Shown one piece after another: positions 16,295-23,849 of a stretch of DNA of 64,000 nt (position 1 is its first letter; each line of letters opens with the position of its first letter). The stretch comes from SB11 sp943370295 (GTDB taxonomy: Bacteria > Bacteroidota > Bacteroidia > UBA8524). Under the pieces are notes generated by a model. It saw nothing but the letters and a program-made list of their open reading frames with translations, was not told the DNA's origin and did no database searches. The position numbers and the translations under genes are program-made. The DNA is taken from contig CALRQL020000006.1 of NCBI GenBank assembly GCA_943370295.1, positions 124,001 to 188,000 on the forward strand, in the 5' to 3' direction.

Positions 16295-18463
16295 TTATTT
16301 CACAAACAAAAGCTCGCGATACTTTGGCAAAGGCCACTGTGCATCTTCAACAATACGCTCCAATTTATCAGAGTGCTTGCGTATCACATCAAAGTATTGT
16401 TTCACTTTTTGTGAGTAAGCGTTTGCTTTTTCTTCGGTACTTGGCAGGTTATTGGCTACTTTGCGTTCTTCAACCATCTTGTAAACAGCAGTTTTAATTG
16501 TGCTTACGTGACTTGCTGATTCTTTAAGTGCATCCAAGGCAACTTTGTAATCCTCTTCGGGCAATCCAAGGTTTTTCATGTTGGTGGCAAAATCAGCTAT
16601 TTTGTTTTGGAAGCTGATAGCCGCAGGAATGATGTAGGTATTTGCCATATCACCCAACACGCGCGACTCGATTTGCACCTTCTTCACAAAGTCTTCCAGC
16701 AATATTTCATAACGGGCTTCAAGTTCGCGCTCATTAAGAATGTTGTTTTCGCCAAACACTTTTTTTGATTTTTCAGAAGTGTACACGTGCAATGCTGTAG
16801 GCACATCTTTAATATTGCTTAGTCCGCGGCGGGCGGCTTCTTCTGCCCATTCTTCGCTGTAACCGTTACCTTCAAAAATCACTTTTTTAGATTCTTTTAC
16901 ATAACGGCGCAATATTTCAACAATAGCATCCTCTTGCTTTTGGCCTGCTTGTACCTTACCGTCAACTTCGGCTTTAAACTGCTTTAACCTATCAGCAACT
17001 ATGGTATTTAGCACTATCATGGGTGAAGAACAGTTAGCTTGTGAACCCACTGCCCTAAACTCGAACTTGTTACCGGTAAAGGCAAAAGGTGAGGTACGGT
17101 TACGGTCGGTATTGTCCATCAAAATCTCAGGGATTTTGTTCACATGGATAGAGCCGCCTGTGTTGTCTTCGCTATCACTAAGGCTGTTCTCAAAACTGTC
17201 CAACACATTGCTAAGTTGTGTACCTATAAATATAGAGATGATTGACGGAGGCGCCTCGTTAGCTCCCAACCTGTATTGGTTAGATGCCGAAGCAATACTT
17301 GCACGCAATAAATCAGCGTGGTCGTCAACCGCTTTAATGGTATTAATAAAGAAGGTAAGGAATTGCAGGTTGTTTAGGGGAGTTTTTCCGGGCGAAAGCA
17401 AGTTTACACCTGTACTGGTAATTAAACTCCAGTTGTTGTGCTTGCCTGAACCGTTTACACCTGCAAATGGTTTTTCGTGTAACAACACTTTAAAGTGATG
17501 ACGACGCGCCACTTTTTCCATCACGTCCATCAACAACTGATTATGGTCAACGGCAAGGTTGGCTTCCTCAAATTGTGGAGCGCACTCAAACTGGCCGGGT
17601 GCTACCTCGTTGTGGCGTGTTTTCAACGGAATACCCAATTTAAGAGCTTCGGTTTCCATATCTGCCATATAGGCCATTACCCTATCGGGTATTGAGCCAA
17701 AGTAATGGTCTTCTAACTGCTGACCTTTAGCCGATGAATATCCCATAAGGGTACGGCCGGTAAGCATCAGATCAGGACGGGCATAGTACAATGCTTCGTC
17801 AATCAAAAAATATTCCTGCTCAATACCTAATGAGGTAGTTACTTTATCTACGTTTTTATCAAACAGTTTACATACTGCGGTAGCCGCAGTATCCATAAAG
17901 TGCAGGCTTTTTAGCAAAGGAGCTTTAAAGTCGAGCGCCTCGCCGGTGTATGATACAAATATGGTAGGTATGCACAAGGTGCGACCTATTACAAAAGCGG
18001 GAGATGAGGGATCCCATGCAGTATAACCGCGCGCCTCAAAAGTGTTGCGCAAGCCGCCGCTGGGGAAGCTTGAAGCATCAGGCTCTTGTTGCACAAGGGC
18101 ATTGCCCGAGAAACGCTCCATTGATGAGGTAACATCAATGGGTTCAAAAAAAGCATCGTGTTTTTCAGCGGTAGCTCCTGTTAGTGGCTGAAACCAGTGG
18201 CTGTAGTGCGTAGCTCCTTTTGACATTGACCATTGTTTCATGCCGGTGGCAATCACATCGGCCATGTTACGGTCAATTTTCAAACCTTCATTTTTAGCAT
18301 CATTAATGGCTTTAATGGCTTCTTTTCCAAGAAATTGGCGCATCGCTGATTCGCCAAATACATTCATACCATAATAATCTGAAATTTTTGAAGAGGGGAA
18401 TTCAACTTTAACCGGTGTACGGCTTTGGGCAGTTTCGAGAGCTTTAAATCTCATCAAAGTCAT
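16295..18463 (-). CDS. glnN: Type III glutamine synthetase
   Basis: This 722-residue enzyme makes glutamine from glutamate, ammonia and ATP. Its length (about 720 versus about 450-470 for type I) and sequence identify the GSIII class found in Bacteroidota and cyanobacteria. Visible markers are FPSGGLRNTFEARGYTAWDPSSPAF, the SLGIEQEYFLID active-site segment, PLKTRHNEVAPGQFECAP, the ATP-binding LLHEKPFAGVNGSGKHNNWS, and NRTSPFAFTGNKFEFRAVGSQAN. The C-terminal part is the GSIII-specific helical extension. ATG at 18463 is used; an internal ATG three codons later is equally possible. It is monocistronic, with a two-element sigma-ABfr-like promoter just upstream. Confidence 0.97.
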   Translation of the reverse strand: MTLMRFKALETAQSRTPVKVEFPSSKISDYYGMNVFGESAMRQFLGKEAIKAINDAKNEGLKIDRNMADVIATGMKQWSMSKGATHYSHWFQPLTGATAEKHDAFFEPIDVTSSMERFSGNALVQQEPDASSFPSGGLRNTFEARGYTAWDPSSPAFVIGRTLCIPTIFVSYTGEALDFKAPLLKSLHFMDTAATAVCKLFDKNVDKVTTSLGIEQEYFLIDEALYYARPDLMLTGRTLMGYSSAKGQQLEDHYFGSIPDRVMAYMADMETEALKLGIPLKTRHNEVAPGQFECAPQFEEANLAVDHNQLLMDVMEKVARRHHFKVLLHEKPFAGVNGSGKHNNWSLITSTGVNLLSPGKTPLNNLQFLTFFINTIKAVDDHADLLRASIASASNQYRLGANEAPPSIISIFIGTQLSNVLDSFENSLSDSEDNTGGSIHVNKIPEILMDNTDRNRTSPFAFTGNKFEFRAVGSQANCSSPMIVLNTIVADRLKQFKAEVDGKVQAGQKQEDAIVEILRRYVKESKKVIFEGNGYSEEWAEEAARRGLSNIKDVPTALHVYTSEKSKKVFGENNILNERELEARYEILLEDFVKKVQIESRVLGDMANTYIIPAAISFQNKIADFATNMKNLGLPEEDYKVALDALKESASHVSTIKTAVYKMVEERKVANNLPSTEEKANAYSQKVKQYFDVIRKHSDKLERIVEDAQWPLPKYRELLFVK

Positions 18464-18492
18464 TTTTGTGGGTGGGTTATCTTTTGGTTGCG

Positions 18493-18522
18493 CAAATTTA
18501 GCGTTTTGTTAACACCCGTCAA
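18493..18522 (-). promoter_or_regulatory. Bacteroidota-type promoter for glnN
   Basis: On the minus strand TTG (18520-18522), 19 bases, then TAAATTTG (18493-18500) fits the Bacteroidota consensus TTTG-N19-21-TAnnTTTG. It lies 30 bases upstream of the glnN ATG. It is the only site in the window where both elements were found at correct spacing. Confidence 0.7.
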
Positions 18523-18722
18523 TTTTATCGCACAAAAGATTTATACAGTTGTGTAACAATGTGTTGATAGTTGAACAGTGCCTCTAAAGTCCTTGGTAAA
18601 CTTATTATTTACTCAATTTCGTCTCAATAGTTTCAATTAATTAATGTTTAAACCTCACAAAAACGGAAGCAAAGTCTTTCCTCAAAAAACAACTTGCTTG
18701 GGGTTTGATAGATAATCATTGC

Positions 18723-18730
18723 TATTTTTG
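18723..18730 (+). promoter_or_regulatory. Candidate -7 box for aspS
   Basis: TATTTTTG matches TAnnTTTG, 19-26 bases before the ATG at 18749. It lies inside the longer frame that begins at 18719, which argues for the later start. A TTG occurs 22 bases upstream. Confidence 0.55.
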
Positions 18731-18748
18731 CACTTTTTAGAAAATACC

Positions 18749-20503
18749 ATGTTTAGAACAACAACTTGCGGAGAACTTACGATTAACAATATTGGCAATG
18801 AGGTTACACTGGCCGGATGGGTGGCCAAATCGCGCGATTTGGGCGGTATGACGTTTGTTGATTTGCGAGATCGCTATGGGATTACTCAGTTGGTGTTTAA
18901 CATGGAAACCAACGCTCCCCTTTGTGAAGAAGCCCGCAAACTTGGTCGCGAGTTTGTGATACAGGCACGCGGTAAAGTAGCCGAGCGCAGCAACAAGAAT
19001 TTAAAAATGCCTACGGGCGAGATTGAAATATTGGTGGATAGCTTTACTATATTAAACGAAGCGAAAACCCCACCGTTTACTATTGAAGAAAATACTGATG
19101 GCGGCGACGAGCTGCGTATGAAGTACCGCTATCTGGACTTGCGTCGTGATGTGGTGCGCCGCAATATGGAGTTGCGCCACCAATTAGCGCGCGAAACCCG
19201 TAATTATCTTGACGGACAAAATTTTATTGAGGTAGAAACGCCTGTGCTTATCAAATCGACTCCTGAAGGTGCAAGGGATTTTGTGGTGCCTTCGCGTATG
19301 CACCCCGGTGAGTTTTATGCGTTACCCCAAAGCCCCCAAACATTTAAGCAGTTGTTGATGGTGTCAGGTTTTGACCGCTACTACCAAATTGTGAAATGTT
19401 TTAGGGACGAGGATTTGCGTGCTGACCGTCAACCTGAGTTTACACAAATAGACTGCGAGATGAGTTTTGTGGAGCAGGAGGATATTTTGAACACGTTTGA
19501 GGGTATGACCCGCCACTTGTTTAAAACCGTAAAAGGTATTGATATTGATGAGTTTCCACGCATGACGTATGCAGATGCTATGCGCTATTACGGTAGCGAT
19601 AAGCCTGATACACGTTTTGATATGAAGTTTGTAGAGTTGGTAGCCGATGAAGGCGGCATTATGCAAAAACCTACCGGTTTTGTGGTGTTTGACAATGCTG
19701 AGTTGGTAGCAGGTATTAATGCCAAAGGTTGTGCCTCCTACACCCGTAAGCAACTGGATGCGCTTACCGATTTTGTAAAAGACCCTAAGCGCGGCATGAG
19801 TGGTATGATTTGGGGCAAAATGGAAAACGGCGAGCTGAAAACTACCGTAGATAAATTTTTTACTGCGGAGCAAAAGCAAGAGTGGGTGAAAGCCTTTGGT
19901 GCCGAAGACGGTGATTTGATTTTGATACTTGCCGGTGCTACCGAAAAAACCCAAAAAGCATTGGGCGATTTGAGGCTTGAAGTGGCTAACCAGTTAGGCT
20001 TGCGCGATAAAAACAAATTCTCGCCACTATGGGTATTGGATTTCCCATTGTTGGAGTGGAACGAAGAGGAAGATCGCTATTTTGCGATGCACCATCCCTT
20101 TACTTCTCCCAAACCCGAGGACATTGGCCTGATTGATACCAAACCCGGTGCTGTGCGTGCCAATGCTTACGACATGGTGATAAACGGTGTTGAAATTGGC
20201 GGCGGTTCTATACGTATCCACGATAGGGCATTGCAAAGCCGTATGTTTGATTTGCTGGGCTTTACCAAAGAAGAAGCCCAAGAGCAATTTGGCTTTTTGA
20301 TGAACGCTTTTGAATACGGCGCACCTCCGCACGGTGGTTTGGCCTTTGGTTTCGATCGTTTGTGCTCGCTGTTTGGCGGTGCCGATAGTATTCGTGATTT
20401 TATGGCCTTCCCTAAAAACAACGCCGGCCGTGATACCATGATTGAAGCCCCCAGTGCTATTAATCCCAAGCAATTGGTTGAGTTGGGATTGAAGATTGGG
20501 TAA
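18749..20503 (+). CDS. aspS: Aspartate--tRNA ligase
   Basis: This 584-residue class IIb aminoacyl-tRNA synthetase charges tRNA-Asp. The N-terminal OB anticodon-binding domain shows VTLAGWVAKSRDLGGMTFVDLRDRYG. Motif 2 is in QIVKCFRDEDLRADRQPEFTQIDCEMSF, and motif 3 is in PPHGGLAFGFDRLCSLFGG. The bacterial insertion (GAD) domain lies between about 290 and 430. The ATG at 18749 is chosen because it gives the standard MFRTTTCGEL start and because a -7 box overlaps the upstream extension. Whether it is discriminating or non-discriminating cannot be decided by inspection. It is followed closely by a toxin-antitoxin pair that has its own -7 box. Confidence 0.97.
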   Translation: MFRTTTCGELTINNIGNEVTLAGWVAKSRDLGGMTFVDLRDRYGITQLVFNMETNAPLCEEARKLGREFVIQARGKVAERSNKNLKMPTGEIEILVDSFTILNEAKTPPFTIEENTDGGDELRMKYRYLDLRRDVVRRNMELRHQLARETRNYLDGQNFIEVETPVLIKSTPEGARDFVVPSRMHPGEFYALPQSPQTFKQLLMVSGFDRYYQIVKCFRDEDLRADRQPEFTQIDCEMSFVEQEDILNTFEGMTRHLFKTVKGIDIDEFPRMTYADAMRYYGSDKPDTRFDMKFVELVADEGGIMQKPTGFVVFDNAELVAGINAKGCASYTRKQLDALTDFVKDPKRGMSGMIWGKMENGELKTTVDKFFTAEQKQEWVKAFGAEDGDLILILAGATEKTQKALGDLRLEVANQLGLRDKNKFSPLWVLDFPLLEWNEEEDRYFAMHHPFTSPKPEDIGLIDTKPGAVRANAYDMVINGVEIGGGSIRIHDRALQSRMFDLLGFTKEEAQEQFGFLMNAFEYGAPPHGGLAFGFDRLCSLFGGADSIRDFMAFPKNNAGRDTMIEAPSAINPKQLVELGLKIG

Positions 20504-20528
20504 GCTATTATTTTAGGCTTGAATTTTG

Positions 20529-20536
20529 TATATTTG
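20529..20536 (+). promoter_or_regulatory. Candidate -7 box for the toxin-antitoxin pair
   Basis: TATATTTG matches TAnnTTTG, 9-16 bases before the antitoxin ATG. Transcripts from it would be almost leaderless. No -33 element was seen at the right distance. Confidence 0.4.
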
Positions 20537-20544
20537 AGTCACTT

Positions 20545-20778
20545 ATGACAAGTATTTTTCACATCAAGGCTGAGGAGTTAAATCCAGATTTTCTAGAAGC
20601 ATTAAAAAAGATGTTTAAAGGAAAGAATATTACCCTTACTGTTGATGTGGATATAGATGAAACCGACTACTTGCTGCAAAATGGAGCAAACAGAGATATG
20701 TTGATGGCTTCAATAAAACAGGTAGAAGATGGTGAAACAAAGTCTTTCAGCTTTTCTCAAATCGATGAGATTGGATGA
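20545..20778 (+). CDS. Putative antitoxin of the YoeB-type module
   Basis: This 77-residue acidic protein is encoded immediately upstream of, and overlapping by ATGA, a YoeB-family toxin, so its role as antitoxin is inferred mainly from position. It starts MTSIFHIKAEELNPDFLEALKKMFKG, followed by a strand-rich ITLTVDVDIDETDYLL and a helical NRDMLMASIKQVEDGE. It does not show the usual Phd/YefM N-terminus, but the short C-terminal NRDMLMASIKQVEDG resembles the toxin-wrapping tails of such antitoxins. Autoregulation would be expected from the family but no operator was identified. Confidence 0.75.
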   Translation: MTSIFHIKAEELNPDFLEALKKMFKGKNITLTVDVDIDETDYLLQNGANRDMLMASIKQVEDGETKSFSFSQIDEIG

Positions 20779-21032
20779 GAAAAGTTACGTTTTCGCTTAA
20801 GGCATTTGAACAATACCAAGAATGGCAACTTGTTGATAAAAAAATTACTCAAAAGATTAATGCTTTAATTCTTGAAACCATGCGTAATCCTTTTGAAGGC
20901 TCAGGCAAACCTGAAGCACTAAAACATGAATTACAAGGTTACTGGTCAAGAAGAATAAACCTTGAACACCGTTTGGTTTATAAAGTAACTGATGATGCTA
21001 TAATCATCATTGCTTGTAAATATCATTACTAA
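20775..21032 (+). CDS. yoeB: YoeB/Txe-family mRNA interferase toxin
   Basis: This 85-residue RelE-superfamily endoribonuclease would act on ribosome-bound mRNA. Family hallmarks are dense: NPFEGSGKPEALKHEL, GYWSRRINLEHRLVYKV, and the terminal CKYHY. These carry the equivalents of the E. coli YoeB catalytic Glu, Arg and C-terminal His-Tyr, so the toxin looks intact. It overlaps the antitoxin stop (ATGA), the usual translational coupling. The next gene converges from the other strand after about 35 bases. Confidence 0.92.
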   Translation: MRKVTFSLKAFEQYQEWQLVDKKITQKINALILETMRNPFEGSGKPEALKHELQGYWSRRINLEHRLVYKVTDDAIIIIACKYHY

Positions 21033-21068
21033 GTTTTTGCTTAGATCTAATCTCGTAAAAGAATAAGA

Positions 21069-22154
21069 TTACTGCCACGACAGTGATTTCACAATCACTT
21101 CCATTTGGCGCAGGTATTGGGTTTTATCGTAGCGGGGAGAATACACAAAGCCTTCAACGGTGATTAGCTGACTGGTGGCTTCGTCAATCATTGTGATGCT
21201 GTAAAAAGGCCCGCCCATAAACTCGCCTTCGGTTTTCCAAAGTGCACGTAATTCAACTGAATACTTACCGTTAAACTCAAACGCTTTGGTAGCAAACGGA
21301 AAGGCTTTTTCGGTAGTCATGTAACTGCCGTCAACACTTCCGGGGATGTATTTCTCAACCACTGAATCGCGGCTAAGCACCATTTCTTCTGCCCCTAATT
21401 GTTCTTTACGGGTATAGGTCTGGGTGTATATTAATAAGCCTTGGCTAATATGCGGGGTTTCGCGACGTACCCATGCAAATTTACCGTTACCTTTTTCCTC
21501 GTAACGGGCAACACGGAAATTGGTAGGCACATCCATTGTGAAACCAAAGTTTTGTTTGATAAACTTCCCTATTGAATCTTGACGTTCGTTTTTGTTGGCC
21601 ACGGCAAAGGTTTCAGCCTCGGTGCGCAACATAAGATCAAGGATGGCTTTGCGTTCATCCAACAAATAGCGATGCAATACCTCGTGATTTTTGGCGTACA
21701 AAAACACTACTTGTTGCGGATACGCCCAAATGTTCTTTTTGGTGTATAAGCGAATTGCGGCCGTATCGTTGGCTTTTTTCAGCGAATCGGAAAGTGTGTT
21801 ATAGGGTGCAGGCAATATTTTGCGGGTATCAAAGCCATCATCTTGCACCTTGATAATAAGCAGGGTACTGTATGATTTGTAAACGCTTTGAAACATTTCG
21901 GGGCGTACATCAAAAATGCGGAAATATCCTTCATCATTGAAAAAGTACGGTTGACGGATATCAAACACTGAATCGAAGGCTTCGCGAACGGTGCCTTCAA
22001 ACAACAACCCATCGCCTACTATTGCTATCTCGCCCATGTGCCCTATTGCATTGGGCAACTTTGGACGGTTTTTATCAATTTTCTTTCCTTCTCCGCACGA
22101 GTTTAAACCAACAAGGAGAAGCAGCGATACAATTAGCGTTACAGGGTTTTTCAT
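21069..22154 (-). CDS. DUF4837 lipoprotein
   Basis: This 361-residue predicted lipoprotein (signal ending in LNSC, Cys20) belongs to the Bacteroidota family DUF4837. The family's opening motif is visible just after the lipid anchor: LPNAIGHMGEIAIVGDG. It continues with FDIRQPYFFNDEGYFRIFDVRP, a region of helices around 160-210 (QNFGFTMDVPTNFRVAR) and a beta-rich C-terminus (LITVEGFVYSPRYDKTQYLRQMEVIVKSL). No enzymatic motif is apparent and the function is unknown. It starts 8 bases after the stop of the MltD-like gene, so the two probably form an operon, which suggests an envelope role. Confidence 0.85.
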   Translation of the reverse strand: MKNPVTLIVSLLLLVGLNSCGEGKKIDKNRPKLPNAIGHMGEIAIVGDGLLFEGTVREAFDSVFDIRQPYFFNDEGYFRIFDVRPEMFQSVYKSYSTLLIIKVQDDGFDTRKILPAPYNTLSDSLKKANDTAAIRLYTKKNIWAYPQQVVFLYAKNHEVLHRYLLDERKAILDLMLRTEAETFAVANKNERQDSIGKFIKQNFGFTMDVPTNFRVARYEEKGNGKFAWVRRETPHISQGLLIYTQTYTRKEQLGAEEMVLSRDSVVEKYIPGSVDGSYMTTEKAFPFATKAFEFNGKYSVELRALWKTEGEFMGGPFYSITMIDEATSQLITVEGFVYSPRYDKTQYLRQMEVIVKSLSWQ

Positions 22155-22162
22155 AAAGTAAA

Positions 22163-23743
22163 TCAGCTACCGGGTGTTATTTTTAGCTTGGTGCCCGGTT
22201 TAATAACGGCATTTTTGGGCAGCTGGTTGTAAACTCTTAGTTTTTCAACGGTAAGCCCGTATTGCTTGCTGATACTGTATAAAGTGTCTCCGCGCTCTAC
22301 CTTGTGGTAGCGCATTGTGTTGACGGTGGTGGTTGGCTTTTGTTTTGGTGTTTGGGTTTTAGCAACCTGTGCAGCACTATCGGCGGCGGCAGTTTTTGCA
22401 CTATCAACCACAACAACAATCGGTGCAGGTTTATCCTTTGCAGCCATTTTCACATCCTCCTCTTCGGTTTCCTCGTCCTCGTCTTCTTTCGATGGCTTGC
22501 TAGTAGGTTTCACTTTCACCTTTTGATACACTACCAATTTTTTACCCGGCCTTACTGAATTTCCCTTTATAATATTCCATGCTTTTAAGTCGCTGGTTTT
22601 AACGCCGTACTTTTTAGCAATCTTAACTAAAGTTTCGCCTTTACGTACTTTGTGCACAACACGTTTGCTAAGGTATTCTGCTTCTTCCTCTTTGCTGTAA
22701 TCACTAAAAGGAGTAGCATATACACTGTCTTTCAATTCAGCAAAACGCATTGCATACTTGTAGGGCAATGTGATGGTGTGCTTGCTTGATGTGCTGGCAG
22801 GAATAATTTTTTTGCGGTATTCAGGGTTTAAATACTCAAGGTCTTCCATGGGTATGCCTAACACTTTGCTCATTTGGCCAAAGTGCAGCCATTGGTCAAC
22901 TTCAACGTTTTCAACCAACTCGTGAATATCAAACTCAGCAGGTTTTAGTCCCAATTGCTCGGCATTGTTCATCACATAAGCCACCGCAATAAATGCAGGA
23001 ACGTATCCGCGTGTTTCTTTCGGAAGGTATTTCATTACTTCCCAAAAGCTGCGTTTTCCACCGCTTTTGCGGATAGCCTTATTAACGTTTCCGGGACCGC
23101 AGTTGTATGAGGCGATTACCAACAACCAGTCGCCGTATAGCTCGTAGCTGTTTTTAAAGTATTGGCATGCAGCAAGGGTAGCTTTTTCAGGGTCGCGGCG
23201 TTCATCCACCATCCCGTTGATTTTTAGCCCATAGGCCAAGCCTGTGCTGTGTATAAACTGCCACAAACCGCAGGCACCTGCCCATGATTGAGCTTGTGGG
23301 TTCAGGGCAGATTCTACCACGGCAAGGTATTTAAACTCTTGGGGTAGTCCTTCGCGGTCTAATATTTCTTCAAACTTTGGGAAGTAGTATTCAGAAAGGG
23401 CTAAGATGCGTTCGGTAAGTTGTTTTTTCCTTACTGCATATAGGTTCACAAACCCTTCAACATGCTTGTTGTAATCTAATGGAATACCCGACTCCATCAT
23501 GTCCAACGTTTTTTGAACATCCGCAGGGTTAAGGCTCAAAGAGGCAGTATTCTCCTCATCCACAGATGGGTCGAAACACTTACCGGCATTCGCCTTGGTG
23601 CAGTTTTGGTTCAAAAGCACGGTTAAACTGTCAAGCGCAGCCAACATATCACGCGGATACTCATCCTCGGGTTGTGTTTGTGCTGCTGCAAAAGCGGGCA
23701 GTATCAGTGCTATCGCCAGCCAGTATATGAACGTTTTTTTCAT
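22163..23743 (-). CDS. mltD: MltD-like lytic transglycosylase with two LysM domains
   Basis: This 526-residue periplasmic peptidoglycan-cleaving enzyme has a Sec signal (cleavage near residue 21 before AQTQ). The SLT domain, about 135-290, has catalytic Glu144 in LAVVESALNPQAQS, followed by GACGLWQFI and ASYNCGPGNVNKAI. Two LysM domains bind glycan: VVHKVRKGETLVKIAKKYG and YHKVERGDTLYSISKQYG near the C-terminus. An acidic, Lys/Glu/Asp-rich linker with many Ala and Pro sits between them. The frame runs to 23779; two adjacent ATGs at 23746 and 23743 are the plausible starts. It is the first gene of an operon with the DUF4837 lipoprotein. Confidence 0.9.
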   Translation of the reverse strand: MKKTFIYWLAIALILPAFAAAQTQPEDEYPRDMLAALDSLTVLLNQNCTKANAGKCFDPSVDEENTASLSLNPADVQKTLDMMESGIPLDYNKHVEGFVNLYAVRKKQLTERILALSEYYFPKFEEILDREGLPQEFKYLAVVESALNPQAQSWAGACGLWQFIHSTGLAYGLKINGMVDERRDPEKATLAACQYFKNSYELYGDWLLVIASYNCGPGNVNKAIRKSGGKRSFWEVMKYLPKETRGYVPAFIAVAYVMNNAEQLGLKPAEFDIHELVENVEVDQWLHFGQMSKVLGIPMEDLEYLNPEYRKKIIPASTSSKHTITLPYKYAMRFAELKDSVYATPFSDYSKEEEAEYLSKRVVHKVRKGETLVKIAKKYGVKTSDLKAWNIIKGNSVRPGKKLVVYQKVKVKPTSKPSKEDEDEETEEEDVKMAAKDKPAPIVVVVDSAKTAAADSAAQVAKTQTPKQKPTTTVNTMRYHKVERGDTLYSISKQYGLTVEKLRVYNQLPKNAVIKPGTKLKITPGS

Positions 23744-23849
23744 CATTGGCAATAATATTTGTAAGCCACCAACGGGCAAAAGTGCTGTTTTTTGTCAGCA
23801 AAAACAATACCCTTTAATCCACATTCGGCAGGTTTGTATAATTTTTTTC

